Both the position numbers and the translations under genes were made by a program. This document shows positions 42,106 to 52,008 of a stretch of DNA of 53,020 nucleotides, one piece after another. Every line of letters starts with the position of its first letter. The stretch's first letter is position 1. The notes under the pieces were generated by a model that was not told the DNA's origin, searched no databases, and saw only the letters and a list, made by a program, of their open reading frames with translations. Source of the stretch: Rhizobium leguminosarum (lineage in GTDB: Bacteria > Pseudomonadota > Alphaproteobacteria > Rhizobiales > Rhizobiaceae); assembly GCF_001652265.1 (NCBI RefSeq), contig NZ_LWBS01000418.1, positions 1-53,020 on the forward strand, in the 5' to 3' direction.

Positions 42106-43139
42106 GTTTCACCGATCAAGTTATTGGCGATCGCAAGCTGTGCGATGAGGAGTGCGTTGAGTGCGGCCCCAACCTGAAGGTTGTTGGCTACCACCCACAT
42201 CCACAGCCCGCGCGGATTCTCGGGATTAACTCGGACCCGTCCAATGTGAACATCGGCAGGATCTCCCAGAAAGCGCGGCGTTGGATATCCGTCTCGAATT
42301 TCATCAGCATAAAGTCGAACACCTGGTTCATTTGCCAGGAGCTCATGGACCTGTTCAAGTCGAACATGATCGTCGAACTCGACGTATACCGCCTCGGAAT
42401 GACCCGTCTTTACCGGCACTCTAACGCAGGTGGCGGTTAACTGCAGATGAGGCATACCGAAGATCTTCCGTGACTCTTGAACCAGCTTGCTCTCCTCAAG
42501 AGCCACGCCTTCGCGGGAAATCTCTCCGATCTGCGGTATGACATTGAACGCGAGAGGGACAGGAAACCTCTCCGCAGGGGGGCCGGCGCTCCCTTCGAGC
42601 AGGGCTTCGGCACCGTTTAGTAGCTCCTTACACCCGAGCAGGCCCATTCCGGACGCTGCCTGATAGGTAGTCAAAATGATCTGATGAATGTCGAACGTCG
42701 TTATCAGTGGTTTCAGTGCCCGAACCAGCTGTATCGTGGAGCAATTTGGGTTTGCTACTATTCCAGACGGTGGGCGAACGGTAAGTGAACGGGCGTTAAC
42801 TTGTGGTACGATGAGTGGTACGTCAGGGTTCATTCGAAAGGCATTCGAGTTATCAATCACCAAGGCGCCTTGGGACGCGAACCGAGCCCCCCATTTGGCG
42901 CTTACGTCACCGCCTGCGGAGAAGAATGCGATATCGGTTTTTGTATCGGCGATATCGCCGATGTCGCGGAGTGCCTCAACTAAATATGTTTGGTCTCGAA
43001 ACTTGAATTGGCGCGCACCCGAACTGGAGGAGAACAGCCGCAGTCGATTGATCGCAATCTCGCTTTTTTCCAATAACTTGATCAGGGCCGTTCCGACCGC
43101 CTCGGTTGCTCCAACGACAGAAATATCTAATGCTCTCAT
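42102..43139 (-). CDS. asd: Aspartate-semialdehyde dehydrogenase
   Basis: A 345-residue enzyme that reduces aspartyl phosphate to aspartate semialdehyde, the branch point to lysine, threonine and methionine. Seen: SVVGATEAVGTALIKLLEK (NADP loop, with ATEAVG where GATGxVG is usual), FSSSSGARQ, FFSAGGDVSAKWGARFASQG, the catalytic Cys in GIVANPNCSTIQLV, and the active-site region PVKTGHSEAVYVEF. Length and frame are normal. The start at 43139 follows GAGG by 9 bases. It lies in the nif region after fdxB, facing the same way, so it may be co-expressed with nitrogenase. The aspartokinase gene coupled to it is broken. Confidence 0.93.
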   Translation of the reverse strand: MRALDISVVGATEAVGTALIKLLEKSEIAINRLRLFSSSSGARQFKFRDQTYLVEALRDIGDIADTKTDIAFFSAGGDVSAKWGARFASQGALVIDNSNAFRMNPDVPLIVPQVNARSLTVRPPSGIVANPNCSTIQLVRALKPLITTFDIHQIILTTYQAASGMGLLGCKELLNGAEALLEGSAGPPAERFPVPLAFNVIPQIGEISREGVALEESKLVQESRKIFGMPHLQLTATCVRVPVKTGHSEAVYVEFDDHVRLEQVHELLANEPGVRLYADEIRDGYPTPRFLGDPADVHIGRVRVNPENPRGLWMWVVANNLQVGAALNALLIAQLAIANNLIGET

Positions 43140-43593
43140 GAGTAACCTCATTTAGAAGCTCATGGTTGGATCTTGCTTTCAAATTTCGAAGCTCGCTTGG
43201 GCCGCCCAAGGATGTAACCGGAAGGCTGTCGAACTCGTCGGCGGGTTTACATGCTCCGAGGTCGACCACATCGAGTCCGGACGGGTTGGGCATGACCTTG
43301 GTTTCACTCGCGACAGTCGCTTCGGCGACGCAAACAATAATCACAGAGAGGTAAGTCGCAGCTTGATGCACAGTTCAATGTCCCCTCTCTTCGGATCGTT
43401 GGACTTTCGACCCGGTGTTTCCGGTGATGATCGCGTCCGAATGGCAGATTGGATGCCCAGAAAGAGCTTCGCGTCGCATGGCTGGATTTGCTTTCACGCA
43501 AAGCTGCCATGCCGCCTTCTCCACGTCTTCGAACTGATGCGATTGTCTCGCGCTGTGGATCGCGCCGGCGGCTGCTACCGCTCCGAACGGAAT
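43140..43593. other. Gap between fdxB and asd with one coding-like frame
   Basis: About 450 bases. On the minus strand a frame open from the fdxB stop reads HQFEDVEKAAWQLCVKANPA and MRREALSGHPICHSDAIITG before a stop near 43376. Its composition looks coding, but I cannot assign it; it does not resemble NifQ, NifT or NifW. It may be the remains of a small gene of the nif operon. Confidence 0.4.
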
Positions 43594-43917
43594 TCAAGAT
43601 TCGTGCACCGCACGATCATCAACGGCGATATGAGTCTGGCAATTCTTGGGACAGACGCGTGCGCACGCTCCGCAGCCGATACAGCGGCCGGGATAATCAA
43701 TGACCATGATCACGCGACTGAGCTCACCATTAAAGTCGTCCTCGCCATCGCAGACACCGAGCATTTCACCTGCTTCATCGATGCCGTAGGGATGCATGAC
43801 CTCACGTGAGCAGACCTTGAAGCAGCGACCGCAGCCGATGCACATCGCAGGGTTGATCGAATTCAGATATTCCGGAATCCATAGGGACCCGTCGCGAGTC
43901 ACGGATGAGCTTGTCAT
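43594..43917 (-). CDS. fdxB: Nif-specific ferredoxin III (2[4Fe-4S])
   Basis: A 107-residue ferredoxin of the FdxB type found after nifENX in many diazotrophs. Two cluster motifs are seen: C26-x2-C29-x2-C32-x3-C36 (CIGCGRCFKVC) and C79-x2-C82-x2-C85-x3-C89 (CIGCGACARVC), about 43 residues apart, as in this family. It probably donates electrons for FeMo-cofactor synthesis or to nitrogenase. The start at 43917 (MTSSSVTRDG) is set by TTGGAGG 7 bases upstream; a longer reading exists but lacks a ribosome site. It begins 13 bases after the nifX remnant in the nif operon. Confidence 0.93.
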   Translation of the reverse strand: MTSSSVTRDGSLWIPEYLNSINPAMCIGCGRCFKVCSREVMHPYGIDEAGEMLGVCDGEDDFNGELSRVIMVIDYPGRCIGCGACARVCPKNCQTHIAVDDRAVHES

Positions 43918-43930
43918 AGATTCCTCCAAT

Positions 43931-44238
43931 TTAACGAGTTCTGCCGATGACAAATGTGACCGCCGAGGGCGCGCCGATTGCCAGACAAAATGCGAGCTGG
44001 CAGCTGTCTAACGCCGCTATCTTTGCCCCGGTGCAGTCCTCACCTTCGATACGGTGTCGTCCGATCTCGTTGGAGATATCCTCGAACCTAGCGGCTTCCA
44101 CGAAGGTCCACGCGTCGCGTAGATGGCAAATAGTCTGGCCGATTCAAACTGCGCGTTCAGTCCTTTCATCTTTTGCGTGGAGATCAATTCGCAAAGCTCC
44201 CAACTGCCGTTTCGGCCGCTGTTGATGGAATCTGCCAT
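43931..44238 (-). pseudogene. nifX: nifX remnant, frameshifted and shortened
   Basis: NifX binds NifB-cofactor during FeMo-co synthesis and normally has about 130-160 residues. Here the first frame gives STQKMKGLNAQFESARLFAI and Y. At about 44117 a small deletion moves the homology to another frame, which gives DAWTFVEAARFEDISNEIGR, HRIEGEDCTGAKIAALDSCQ and LAFCLAIGAPSA. It ends FVIGRTR and a TAA directly before the fdxB ribosome site. The normal last 40-50 residues are missing and the first 20-30 look degenerate. It lies 27 bases after nifN, the usual place for nifX. Even with the frames joined, the product would be incomplete. Confidence 0.85.
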
Positions 44239-44265
44239 TGAAGAGCGAGAGACGATGAATTGATT

Positions 44266-45618
44266 TCATTTTTGCGATTTCTGCCTGTCGGTTGAGTCAA
44301 GTGGGCGAGGGGGGTTCGGGGGGTGGTTGGCCTGAAGGATGTTCGCGAGGTCGAAGATCACGTCGCGGGTGCCCCGGTACAAAATTGTAAGCTTGTGCTG
44401 GCTGCCGAAGCGGTCGAACATGGGGAAACCCACCCGCATCAGCGGAACGCCGAGACGTCTGGCAGCTTCTCGGCCGTGCGAGTGTGTGACGATAAGATCG
44501 GCCGTTGCGGCGAGACTTTCCAGATCACTGAGATCGCCGACTTTGACGGTCTTCGCCGGTACCATCTCGAGCGCCTTCGAAGTGCCGGTCGTGGTGACCG
44601 CGGCCGCAATTTCCGCACCCATGGCAGTAAAAAAGTCGGAGAGCTGGAAAAGTTGATCGGGCTCGGAAGCGATTGCGATCTTCTTGCCAGCCATATGGGA
44701 ATGTCCGTCGAGCATGGCATCCTGCAACTGCATTCGGTTGCGGCGGACATTGAGCGGTGTCTGTTTGCGTGACATAGCGGCAAGCACGCGAAAAAAGCGA
44801 TCGACGTTTTCTAGGCCCGTCAGCGATCTAAACAGCACGTACGGCACGCCGGTCAGTCTCTGCAGCGCTTCAGCCGGTCGCCGCATATGCTCACCGATTG
44901 CGATACACTGCATCGTCGCACCGAGATCGCGAATCTCCTTCAATTTCGTGCCGCCATACGTTATCGGCATCCATTCTTCGGGGATGGAGCCGTCGAGCGC
45001 TCCGGATACGTCGGGCAGAATAACCGGGTCGAGGCCGAAGCTTACGGCCGTCTCGCGCAGATGTTCTATGTCAGCAACCGTTAAGTTCCCGCCAGGCAAG
45101 ATCGCGATTTTCCTCGGATTGCGATACTGCTTGTCAGGTCGCGCTATTGCCTCGATCACGGCGGTAACAGCTTTAGACCAACCCTCCTCTATGGCGCCGT
45201 CAAAGTCCGGCGTGTTGGCGACTACCACTTCGGTCCCCATAAGTTCCATCGCCCGCCTGCGTTTGATGTGTTCGACGTCACCGGCGGCATCCTCGTCGCG
45301 GGCCTCTACCGATGCGGTCGTGCATATCCCGATCAGTCGTGGCCTTGTGCGGGCTTTGAGGCTGAGAATTGCCTCTTCGAGACGATCCGCGCCGCCGACG
45401 ATTATCGCGGCTTCGTTCATCGCCGTCGTTTGCAGCGGGATCGCTTCATTGAAATGCCTCACGAGCAGTGCGAGCGCGAAGCTCGTACATCCCTGGCTGC
45501 CATGGAGCAGAGGTATTGCGCCGTCGATGCCCAGAAAGGCGAAGGCAGCACCAAGCGGCTGAGACGACTTCAGGGGGTTGACCGCCGCCGACTTAGTTTG
45601 AGATACGACGCGTGCCAT
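44266..45618 (-). CDS. nifN: Nitrogenase FeMo-cofactor scaffold protein NifN
   Basis: A 450-residue NifN, which with NifE forms the scaffold on which FeMo-cofactor is completed. Seen: NPLKSSQPLGAAFAFLGIDG, LLHGSQGCTSFALALLVRHF with its cluster cysteine, TTAMNEAAIIVGGADRLEEA, VVVANTPDFDGAIEEGW and LPDVSGALDG. The start at 45618 (MARVVSQTKS) is chosen by homology; the frame is open upstream into the end of nifE. It lies 52 bases after nifE in the same operon, and the degenerate nifX follows. Confidence 0.96.
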   Translation of the reverse strand: MARVVSQTKSAAVNPLKSSQPLGAAFAFLGIDGAIPLLHGSQGCTSFALALLVRHFNEAIPLQTTAMNEAAIIVGGADRLEEAILSLKARTRPRLIGICTTASVEARDEDAAGDVEHIKRRRAMELMGTEVVVANTPDFDGAIEEGWSKAVTAVIEAIARPDKQYRNPRKIAILPGGNLTVADIEHLRETAVSFGLDPVILPDVSGALDGSIPEEWMPITYGGTKLKEIRDLGATMQCIAIGEHMRRPAEALQRLTGVPYVLFRSLTGLENVDRFFRVLAAMSRKQTPLNVRRNRMQLQDAMLDGHSHMAGKKIAIASEPDQLFQLSDFFTAMGAEIAAAVTTTGTSKALEMVPAKTVKVGDLSDLESLAATADLIVTHSHGREAARRLGVPLMRVGFPMFDRFGSQHKLTILYRGTRDVIFDLANILQANHPPNPPRPLDSTDRQKSQK

Positions 45619-45670
45619 AGTACGACCTCTACATTCTTTGCGAGTGATCTCGCGGTTTTGGTTCGCGCAC

Positions 45671-47092
45671 TTACGCTTCTCTTTTTGCTCGCTTTTCAAC
45701 GACCAAGGCCGGCTCCCATGGCGCCGGCTCGCGCACCTGCGGCCACATCGGGTTGTGGATTGCCAGGTCAATTTGTCGAGCAAGTTGCGCCATTCCCTCA
45801 TAGCCAGCGTAAGCGTGATGACGCTCCTGGTTAATGTCGAGCCAAGGTAGTTTAGCCTTTAACGCTATATACTGGGTGCGTCCGCCCGACAGCATGATGT
45901 CAGCCTTTCTCTCGAGCAGAAGCGAGAAAAGCTCGCGCGGCGACATCGACTCGAACAGGAGGTTCTCCTCCTTCAGGGTCTGTTTCGCTCGCTTCCTATC
46001 TTCGAGCGTCGATTTCTTGACTGATGTGCCGACGATCTCCATGCCGATCTCCATCAAGGCATGGACGACCGACCAGGATTTCACGCCGCCTGTATTTAGA
46101 AGCACGCGCTTGCCCTCAAGGCGAGGTCGGTAGGCTTCCAGCCTCTTCCACACCTTTTCTTCTTCTTCCGCTACGAGGATTTCCGTGCGATGCAAAAGCG
46201 AGGGGTCAGCACCCTTCTTTACAAGCAGATCGGCGATCCGCCGGAGCGCCTCCGAGGTGCCGGAGATGCCATAGAAGGAGCCCTCGAAAAATGGAATGTC
46301 CCAGCGTTCCTGCATCTTACGTGCCAACGTAACGAACGCTGTCGAACACACCGTCATCGCTGCGCGTGAACGGTGGGCGGAGGCGACTTGCAGATATCGC
46401 GCGTCTCCGGGAATACAGGCGCGGACGCGGATGCCGAGCTTATCCAAGAGCGGCTTCACCTGCCAGAACTCACCCGAGAGGTTAAATTCGCCGAGTATGT
46501 TGATGTCGCAAAGGCCCGGTTCATCGGGCTCCACGGTACCTATGACATGCTCGAGCAGCGCCTCGCCCGCTAGCTTGTTGCCGAGGTTTTTAGATCCGAC
46601 AAAGCCTGGCGCATTGACCGGCACCACCGGTAAGGCAAATTCGTCCGTCGCTCGCTTGCAAACAACGTCGATGTCGTCACCGATCATCGCTGTAACGCAG
46701 GTTGAATAGACGAAGATTGCCGCGGGCGCATACCCATCCTTGATTTCCCGGATCGCTTTAAAGAGCTTCCGTTCACTGTGTCCCATTACGATGTCGATTT
46801 CCGTAAGATCAGTCGTGAAGCTCGTGCGCCAAAGTGTTGGACCTGACGAGGCAGCGCCACGGTTGTCCCAGGAATTTCCCTCGCAGGCGAGCGGCCCGTG
46901 AATCAGATGTGCGACATCGGTGATCGGCTGCAGTGCGACCTTGGCGCCGTCGAAAGCGCAACCGCCGACGGCCGTTCCCGGGGCCATTGGCCTCGCGCAA
47001 TTCGTTCGGCGCGCCTTGGGACCGTTGCTGCCGCTCCTTTCACTCGCTAGCTCGTGGAAGGCATCTTTGATTTTGGCGTTGAGCGAGGACAT
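45671..47092 (-). CDS. nifE: Nitrogenase FeMo-cofactor scaffold protein NifE
   Basis: A 473-residue NifE, partner of NifN. Seen: PGTAVGGCAFDGAKVALQPI, DVAHLIHGPLACEGNSWDNR with the cluster cysteine, VYSTCVTAMIGDDIDVVCK, NAPGFVGSKNLGNKLAGEAL, FYGISGTSEALRRIADLLV and HAYAGYEGMAQLARQIDLAI. The start at 47092 (MSSLNAKIKD) is the standard NifE beginning; the same frame is open much further back, but that part is antisense-like DNA over nifK. It follows nifK by 65 bases, a spacer that holds a GC-rich hairpin. Confidence 0.96.
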   Translation of the reverse strand: MSSLNAKIKDAFHELASERSGSNGPKARRTNCARPMAPGTAVGGCAFDGAKVALQPITDVAHLIHGPLACEGNSWDNRGAASSGPTLWRTSFTTDLTEIDIVMGHSERKLFKAIREIKDGYAPAAIFVYSTCVTAMIGDDIDVVCKRATDEFALPVVPVNAPGFVGSKNLGNKLAGEALLEHVIGTVEPDEPGLCDINILGEFNLSGEFWQVKPLLDKLGIRVRACIPGDARYLQVASAHRSRAAMTVCSTAFVTLARKMQERWDIPFFEGSFYGISGTSEALRRIADLLVKKGADPSLLHRTEILVAEEEEKVWKRLEAYRPRLEGKRVLLNTGGVKSWSVVHALMEIGMEIVGTSVKKSTLEDRKRAKQTLKEENLLFESMSPRELFSLLLERKADIMLSGGRTQYIALKAKLPWLDINQERHHAYAGYEGMAQLARQIDLAIHNPMWPQVREPAPWEPALVVEKRAKREA

Positions 47093-47130
47093 TCGTCTGC
47101 CTTCATATCTGGTTGAGAGATAGGCCGCCT

Positions 47131-47150
47131 GGCCGGCCGCTTGGCCGGCC
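47131..47150 (-). promoter_or_regulatory. GGCCGGCC hairpin between nifK and nifE
   Basis: Two copies of the self-complementary octamer GGCCGGCC at 47131-47138 and 47143-47150 can fold into an 8-bp all-GC stem with a 4-base loop, 7 bases past the nifK stop. No U-run follows, so it is more likely an mRNA processing, stability or attenuation element than a terminator. Confidence 0.6.
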
Positions 47151-47157
47151 GCCGCTT

Positions 47158-48699
47158 TTAGCGAGTGAGGTCGTACGAATAGTCTGTCACACCCGCGTGC
47201 ATTGTTTCGCGATCGAGGTTGTCGAAGATCTTGTCGAGGATCGCCGTTAAAAGACGCAGTCCGCCTTGGTAGCCCATGAGGGGGAATCGATGATGATGGT
47301 GCCGGTCGAAAATTGGAAACATCAGCCGAACCAGTGGGGTACCGGTGTCCCGTTCGAGATACTTCCCATAAGAATTTCCGATCAGGAGATCCACCGGCTC
47401 GGTGAACAGTAGCGAGCGCAGTGCCCAGAGATCTTTGCCTGGCCAAACCTGTGCATTCTTCCCGAAGGGCGAGGATGCGAGGAGTTCCTTCATCTCGTCC
47501 TCCCAAGCTGAGGTGCCATTTGTGGCGAGGCAGTGGGTTGGCTCGCCGCCGGTCTCCATGATGAAGCGCGCCATCGCATAAACGAAATCTGGATCGCCGT
47601 AGATCGCGTATTTTTTTCCGTATAGCCAAGCTTGGCTGTCCGCCATCGCATCGATGAGTCGGCCGCGCTCCAGACGGATCGCCTCGGGAATTTCTCTGCT
47701 GGAAATCTCCGATATCACCATCAGCAGTTCGTCGGTAGCTTCGACGCCGAGAGGGTAGTGGAAGGAGGTCGCCGCTTGTCCAACGTCTCTGCAGTAATCT
47801 AACGTCTTGCGAGTGTTGTAATATTGCAGGGACAATGTCCACTCCGCGCTCAACGCCGCCTTCACGTCATTGATGCTGGTCCCGCCGTCATACATCCGAA
47901 ATTTGCCATCGGAAGGCGTATCGAACTGATCTGATGCGTCTTGGATGAACATGTAAGTCACTTGCATCAAGTCGAGCAGGCGTTTTAATTCGCGATTGTT
48001 CCCAACGCAGAAGCCATCAAATCCAGGAATGATGTTGATAGTAGCGGTGGCTTCCTTTCGCGCGGTATCCTTCCAGAAATTCTCCAGCACACCTTTTACC
48101 ATGCTGTCATAGCCATCGACATGGCTGCCGACAAAGGCAGGTGTGTGGGCGAAGGGGACATCGAAATCGCGAGGGACCGAACCTTCACTTTTGGCGTTTT
48201 CGATAAAACCATGCAGGTCATCTCCGATGACCTCTGCCATACATGTGGTCGACACCGCGATCATCTTCGGGCTATAGAGCTTGTACGTATTGGCGAGACC
48301 GTCGACCATATTCTTCAGGCCACCAAATACAGCGGCGTCTTCTGTCATCGATGACGAAACCACCGATGACGGTTCCTTGAAATGGCGTGATAGGTGCGAT
48401 CTGTAGTAGGCAACGCAACCTTGGCTGCCATGGACGAACGATATCGTTCGCTCGAATCCCGCCGCTGCGAAGACCGCGCCGAGTGGCTGGCAGGCTTTGG
48501 CTGGATTGACGACAAGGGCTTGGCGGCCCAAGTTTTTCTCGCGGTATTCCCAGGTCTTCGTGAATTCGCGTTGGTCTGACACGACCTGATCCGGGTGTGG
48601 GCATTCGAAGTTCAACTTTTTCTCGGCCAACATTTGCCTATATTCCGGCTCGCAGAACAAAGGCGCATGGTCGAGAGCTTTCTCGGCTGATTGCGGCAT
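47158..48699 (-). CDS. nifK: Nitrogenase MoFe protein beta chain
   Basis: A 513-residue NifK. The three P-cluster cysteines fall at C70 (NPAKACQPLG), C95 (HGSQGCVAYY) and C153 (STTCMAEVIG), the positions known from the Azotobacter enzyme. Other signatures: VFGGLKNMVDGLANTYKLYS, AHTPAFVGSHVDGYDSMVKG, DASDQFDTPSDGKFRMYDGG and FPIFDRHHHHRFPLMGYQGG. With NifD it forms the MoFe tetramer. AAAGGTGA lies 6 bases before the ATG. It follows nifD by 88 bases. The frame is intact and the length typical. Confidence 0.98.
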   Translation of the reverse strand: MPQSAEKALDHAPLFCEPEYRQMLAEKKLNFECPHPDQVVSDQREFTKTWEYREKNLGRQALVVNPAKACQPLGAVFAAAGFERTISFVHGSQGCVAYYRSHLSRHFKEPSSVVSSSMTEDAAVFGGLKNMVDGLANTYKLYSPKMIAVSTTCMAEVIGDDLHGFIENAKSEGSVPRDFDVPFAHTPAFVGSHVDGYDSMVKGVLENFWKDTARKEATATINIIPGFDGFCVGNNRELKRLLDLMQVTYMFIQDASDQFDTPSDGKFRMYDGGTSINDVKAALSAEWTLSLQYYNTRKTLDYCRDVGQAATSFHYPLGVEATDELLMVISEISSREIPEAIRLERGRLIDAMADSQAWLYGKKYAIYGDPDFVYAMARFIMETGGEPTHCLATNGTSAWEDEMKELLASSPFGKNAQVWPGKDLWALRSLLFTEPVDLLIGNSYGKYLERDTGTPLVRLMFPIFDRHHHHRFPLMGYQGGLRLLTAILDKIFDNLDRETMHAGVTDYSYDLTR

Positions 48700-48787
48700 A
48701 GGGTCACCTTTTTCGATCTGGCTGCGACGTGGAGGTGGTACAGAGACCTTCGGTGCGTAAGGCCTCCCGCGTTTTCTTCGAGAAATT

Positions 48788-50293
48788 CTAGGTTCTCATG
48801 CTACTGCCACCCGCCGAAGCGCGGTCATTCTTCCAGGGTGCGTCGTAAAGACCCCAAACGGGATTGTTGATGGCCATATCCATGTCCCGGGCGAAAATCG
48901 ACAAGCCGTCATAACCGTGATACGGACCAGAATAATCCCAGGAGTGCATCTGACGGAACGGAATGCCCATTTTCTGCACCGGGTATTTTTCCTTGATGCC
49001 GGACCCGACGAGATCGGGCCGAATTCCCTCGATGAATTTCTCTAGCTCGTAGCTAGTCACGTCGTCGTAGATCAGCGTGCCTTCATTCACGTAGTGTCCG
49101 GTGCGCTGATAGTCGTCGCCGTGACCGAATTCGTAGCCGGTTCCTACGATTTCCATTCCGAGGTCCTCATAGGCGGTGATGACGTGACGAGGACGCAATC
49201 CGCCGATGTAGAGCATCACCCGTTTGCCAGAGAGGCGCGGCCAATATTTGTCGACCACAGCCGAAACGAAGGGTTGGTATCTGGCTATGACTTTTTCGGT
49301 TTTATCTTCGATCTCCGGCCCAAAATGCTTGGCTATGTCGCGCAGCGAGGCAGCGATCTGGGATGGGCCAAAGAAATTATACTCCATCCAAGGGATGCCA
49401 TATTTTTCCTCCATGTGCCTGGAGATGTAATTCATCGACCGATAGCAGTGAATGAGGTTGAGTGTCGCTCTCGGCGCGCGCTCCACTTCGGCGAGAGTTG
49501 CATCTCCCGACCAGTTGCCGACCACGCGCAATCCGATCTCCTCGAGCAGGATACGCGAGGCCCATGCATCGCCGCCAATGTTATAGTCACCTATGACGTT
49601 TACGTCGTAGGGACCCGGCTCGAATTTTACGTCTTTCTTGTCGAAGACCCAATCTCGAATTGCGTCGTTGGCGATGTGGTGGCCAAGCGATTGCGACACA
49701 CCACGGAAGCCTTCGCAGCGCACCGGCACGACGGTCGTCGTGTGTTCTTTGGCCTTTTTTCGCGCTACGGCCTCGATATCGTCGCCAATCAGGCCGATCG
49801 GACATTCTGATTGCAGGCTGACGCCATTGCTTAGCGGGAAAAGTTCAGCAATCTCATCGATGACCTTTTCCAGTTTCTTGTCACCACCGAAAACGATGTC
49901 CTTTTCCTGAAAGTCGGATGTAAATTGCATGGTTACGAACGTGTCGATGCCCGTCAGACCGACGTAATAGTTGCGACGTTGCGACCAGGAATATTGACCG
50001 CAGCCCACAGGCCCGTGTGAAATGTGAACCATATCCTTGATTGGTCCCCAGACGACACCTTTTGAACCGGCGTAAGCGCAGCCGCGGATCGTCATCACGC
50101 CTGGAACAGACTTGATATTCGACTTTACCTCGCATTCGCTAATCGTGTTTGCGTCCTCGCCGGCGTCCTTTTCGCTCGTTGCCACGCTAAGGTGTTTACT
50201 GCGGCGCTTTGCTGCTTTGCCCGGATATTGCGACAGCACGTCTGCTATAAGCTTCGCGTGGAAGTCACTGTCATTGTCGTATTTGAGGCTCAT
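48788..50293 (-). CDS. nifD: Nitrogenase MoFe protein alpha chain
   Basis: A 501-residue NifD, the subunit that holds FeMo-cofactor. P-cluster ligands: C72 ([11 protein letters not shown]), C98 ([11 protein letters not shown]) and C164 ([11 protein letters not shown]). FeMo-cofactor ligands: C283 ([11 protein letters not shown]) and H450 ([14 protein letters not shown]). All are present in a full-length protein, so it should be active. AAGGGGTAAGGG lies just before the start. It follows nifH by 103 bases in the same operon. Confidence 0.98.
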   Translation of the reverse strand: MSLKYDNDSDFHAKLIADVLSQYPGKAAKRRSKHLSVATSEKDAGEDANTISECEVKSNIKSVPGVMTIRGCAYAGSKGVVWGPIKDMVHISHGPVGCGQYSWSQRRNYYVGLTGIDTFVTMQFTSDFQEKDIVFGGDKKLEKVIDEIAELFPLSNGVSLQSECPIGLIGDDIEAVARKKAKEHTTTVVPVRCEGFRGVSQSLGHHIANDAIRDWVFDKKDVKFEPGPYDVNVIGDYNIGGDAWASRILLEEIGLRVVGNWSGDATLAEVERAPRATLNLIHCYRSMNYISRHMEEKYGIPWMEYNFFGPSQIAASLRDIAKHFGPEIEDKTEKVIARYQPFVSAVVDKYWPRLSGKRVMLYIGGLRPRHVITAYEDLGMEIVGTGYEFGHGDDYQRTGHYVNEGTLIYDDVTSYELEKFIEGIRPDLVGSGIKEKYPVQKMGIPFRQMHSWDYSGPYHGYDGLSIFARDMDMAINNPVWGLYDAPWKNDRASAGGSSMRT

Positions 50294-50396
50294 TGACCCT
50301 TACCCCTTAGAAAATCCGGCTGAAATCTCAACTGCGAAACCTCCCTCACGGGATGGCAGGCGCTTTGCGTGTCGCTGCGCGCTCGTGTCAGTGTGA

Positions 50397-51431
<1,035 letters not shown>

Positions 51432-51477
51432 TCAGCTACCTGGACGGAAAATACGCGATTGGGCGAGGAAGAATACT

Positions 51478-51493
51478 TGTCGCGAAGCCGACA
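51478..51493 (-). promoter_or_regulatory. NifA upstream activator site for nifH
   Basis: TGTCGCGAAGCCGACA (plus-strand reading) is a perfect TGT-N10-ACA within the longer palindrome TTGTCGCG...CCGACAA. Its distance of about 90 bases from the -24 box is typical for NifA. Confidence 0.9.
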
Positions 51494-51597
51494 AAAGTGA
51501 CGACGATGTCGTAAATTGGATGTCGAGAATTTCGGTTAATCGGGCCATCTGGAACTGCGACTTACGACCCATGCAGGAAGAAATTAAGCGGAGATCG

Positions 51598-51795
51598 CTT
51601 GTCCTCAATTTTGGTAGAGGGGGAGGCCGATCGCCGATGTCTGTCGGCGGCAACATGCCGGCATACTTCTTCTTCCAATTGAGGTAGGTCGCCTGACTGA
51701 TGCCCGCTTTGGGGCAGATCGCAGCAACAGACACCTTCAACACCTTGCTTCAGAATGAACGCCTTCTGCGCGTCCGAAAATTGCGATGCCTTCAT
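51598..51795 (-). pseudogene. IS3-family orfA transposase remnant
   Basis: The start reads MKASQFSDAQKAFILKQG, typical of the helix-turn-helix orfA protein of IS3-family (IS407-like) elements. A one-base shift after GVEGV moves the homology to VAAICPKAGISQATYLNWKK and KYAGMLP. After that the match is lost, and no orfB follows. The sequence just beyond its start (51822-51862, GCACCGGAAAACTTTAGCTA and on) looks like an IS end. It is a dead piece of an element that inserted upstream of the nifH control region. Confidence 0.82.
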
Positions 51796-52008
51796 CGTTG
51801 TTCCTTTCCCAGCCAGAAAATGCACCGGAAAACTTTAGCTAAAACTGGTCCAGTTTGAAGGGTTCAGATCATCTGACGAACGGCCTGCTCCGATGGAGCG
51901 GGAAGTTTGTTGGCCGGCAAAGTGCTGTGTTGACTAGCCCAGGTACCTGGTGTAAACGGAGACAGAATATAGCCGTCATGTGGAAAATAAACCGTCACGA
52001 GGATATTT

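Noticed and set aside
46311..46326. TGGCACGTAAGATGCA on the minus strand inside nifE
   Set aside because: A good -24/-12 look-alike in the right direction, but it lies in conserved nifE codons (TLARKMQ) with no NifA site; probably chance.
47093..47842. Long upstream extension of the nifE frame over nifK
   Set aside because: Overlaps conserved nifK codons in another frame; the standard NifE start lies at 47092.
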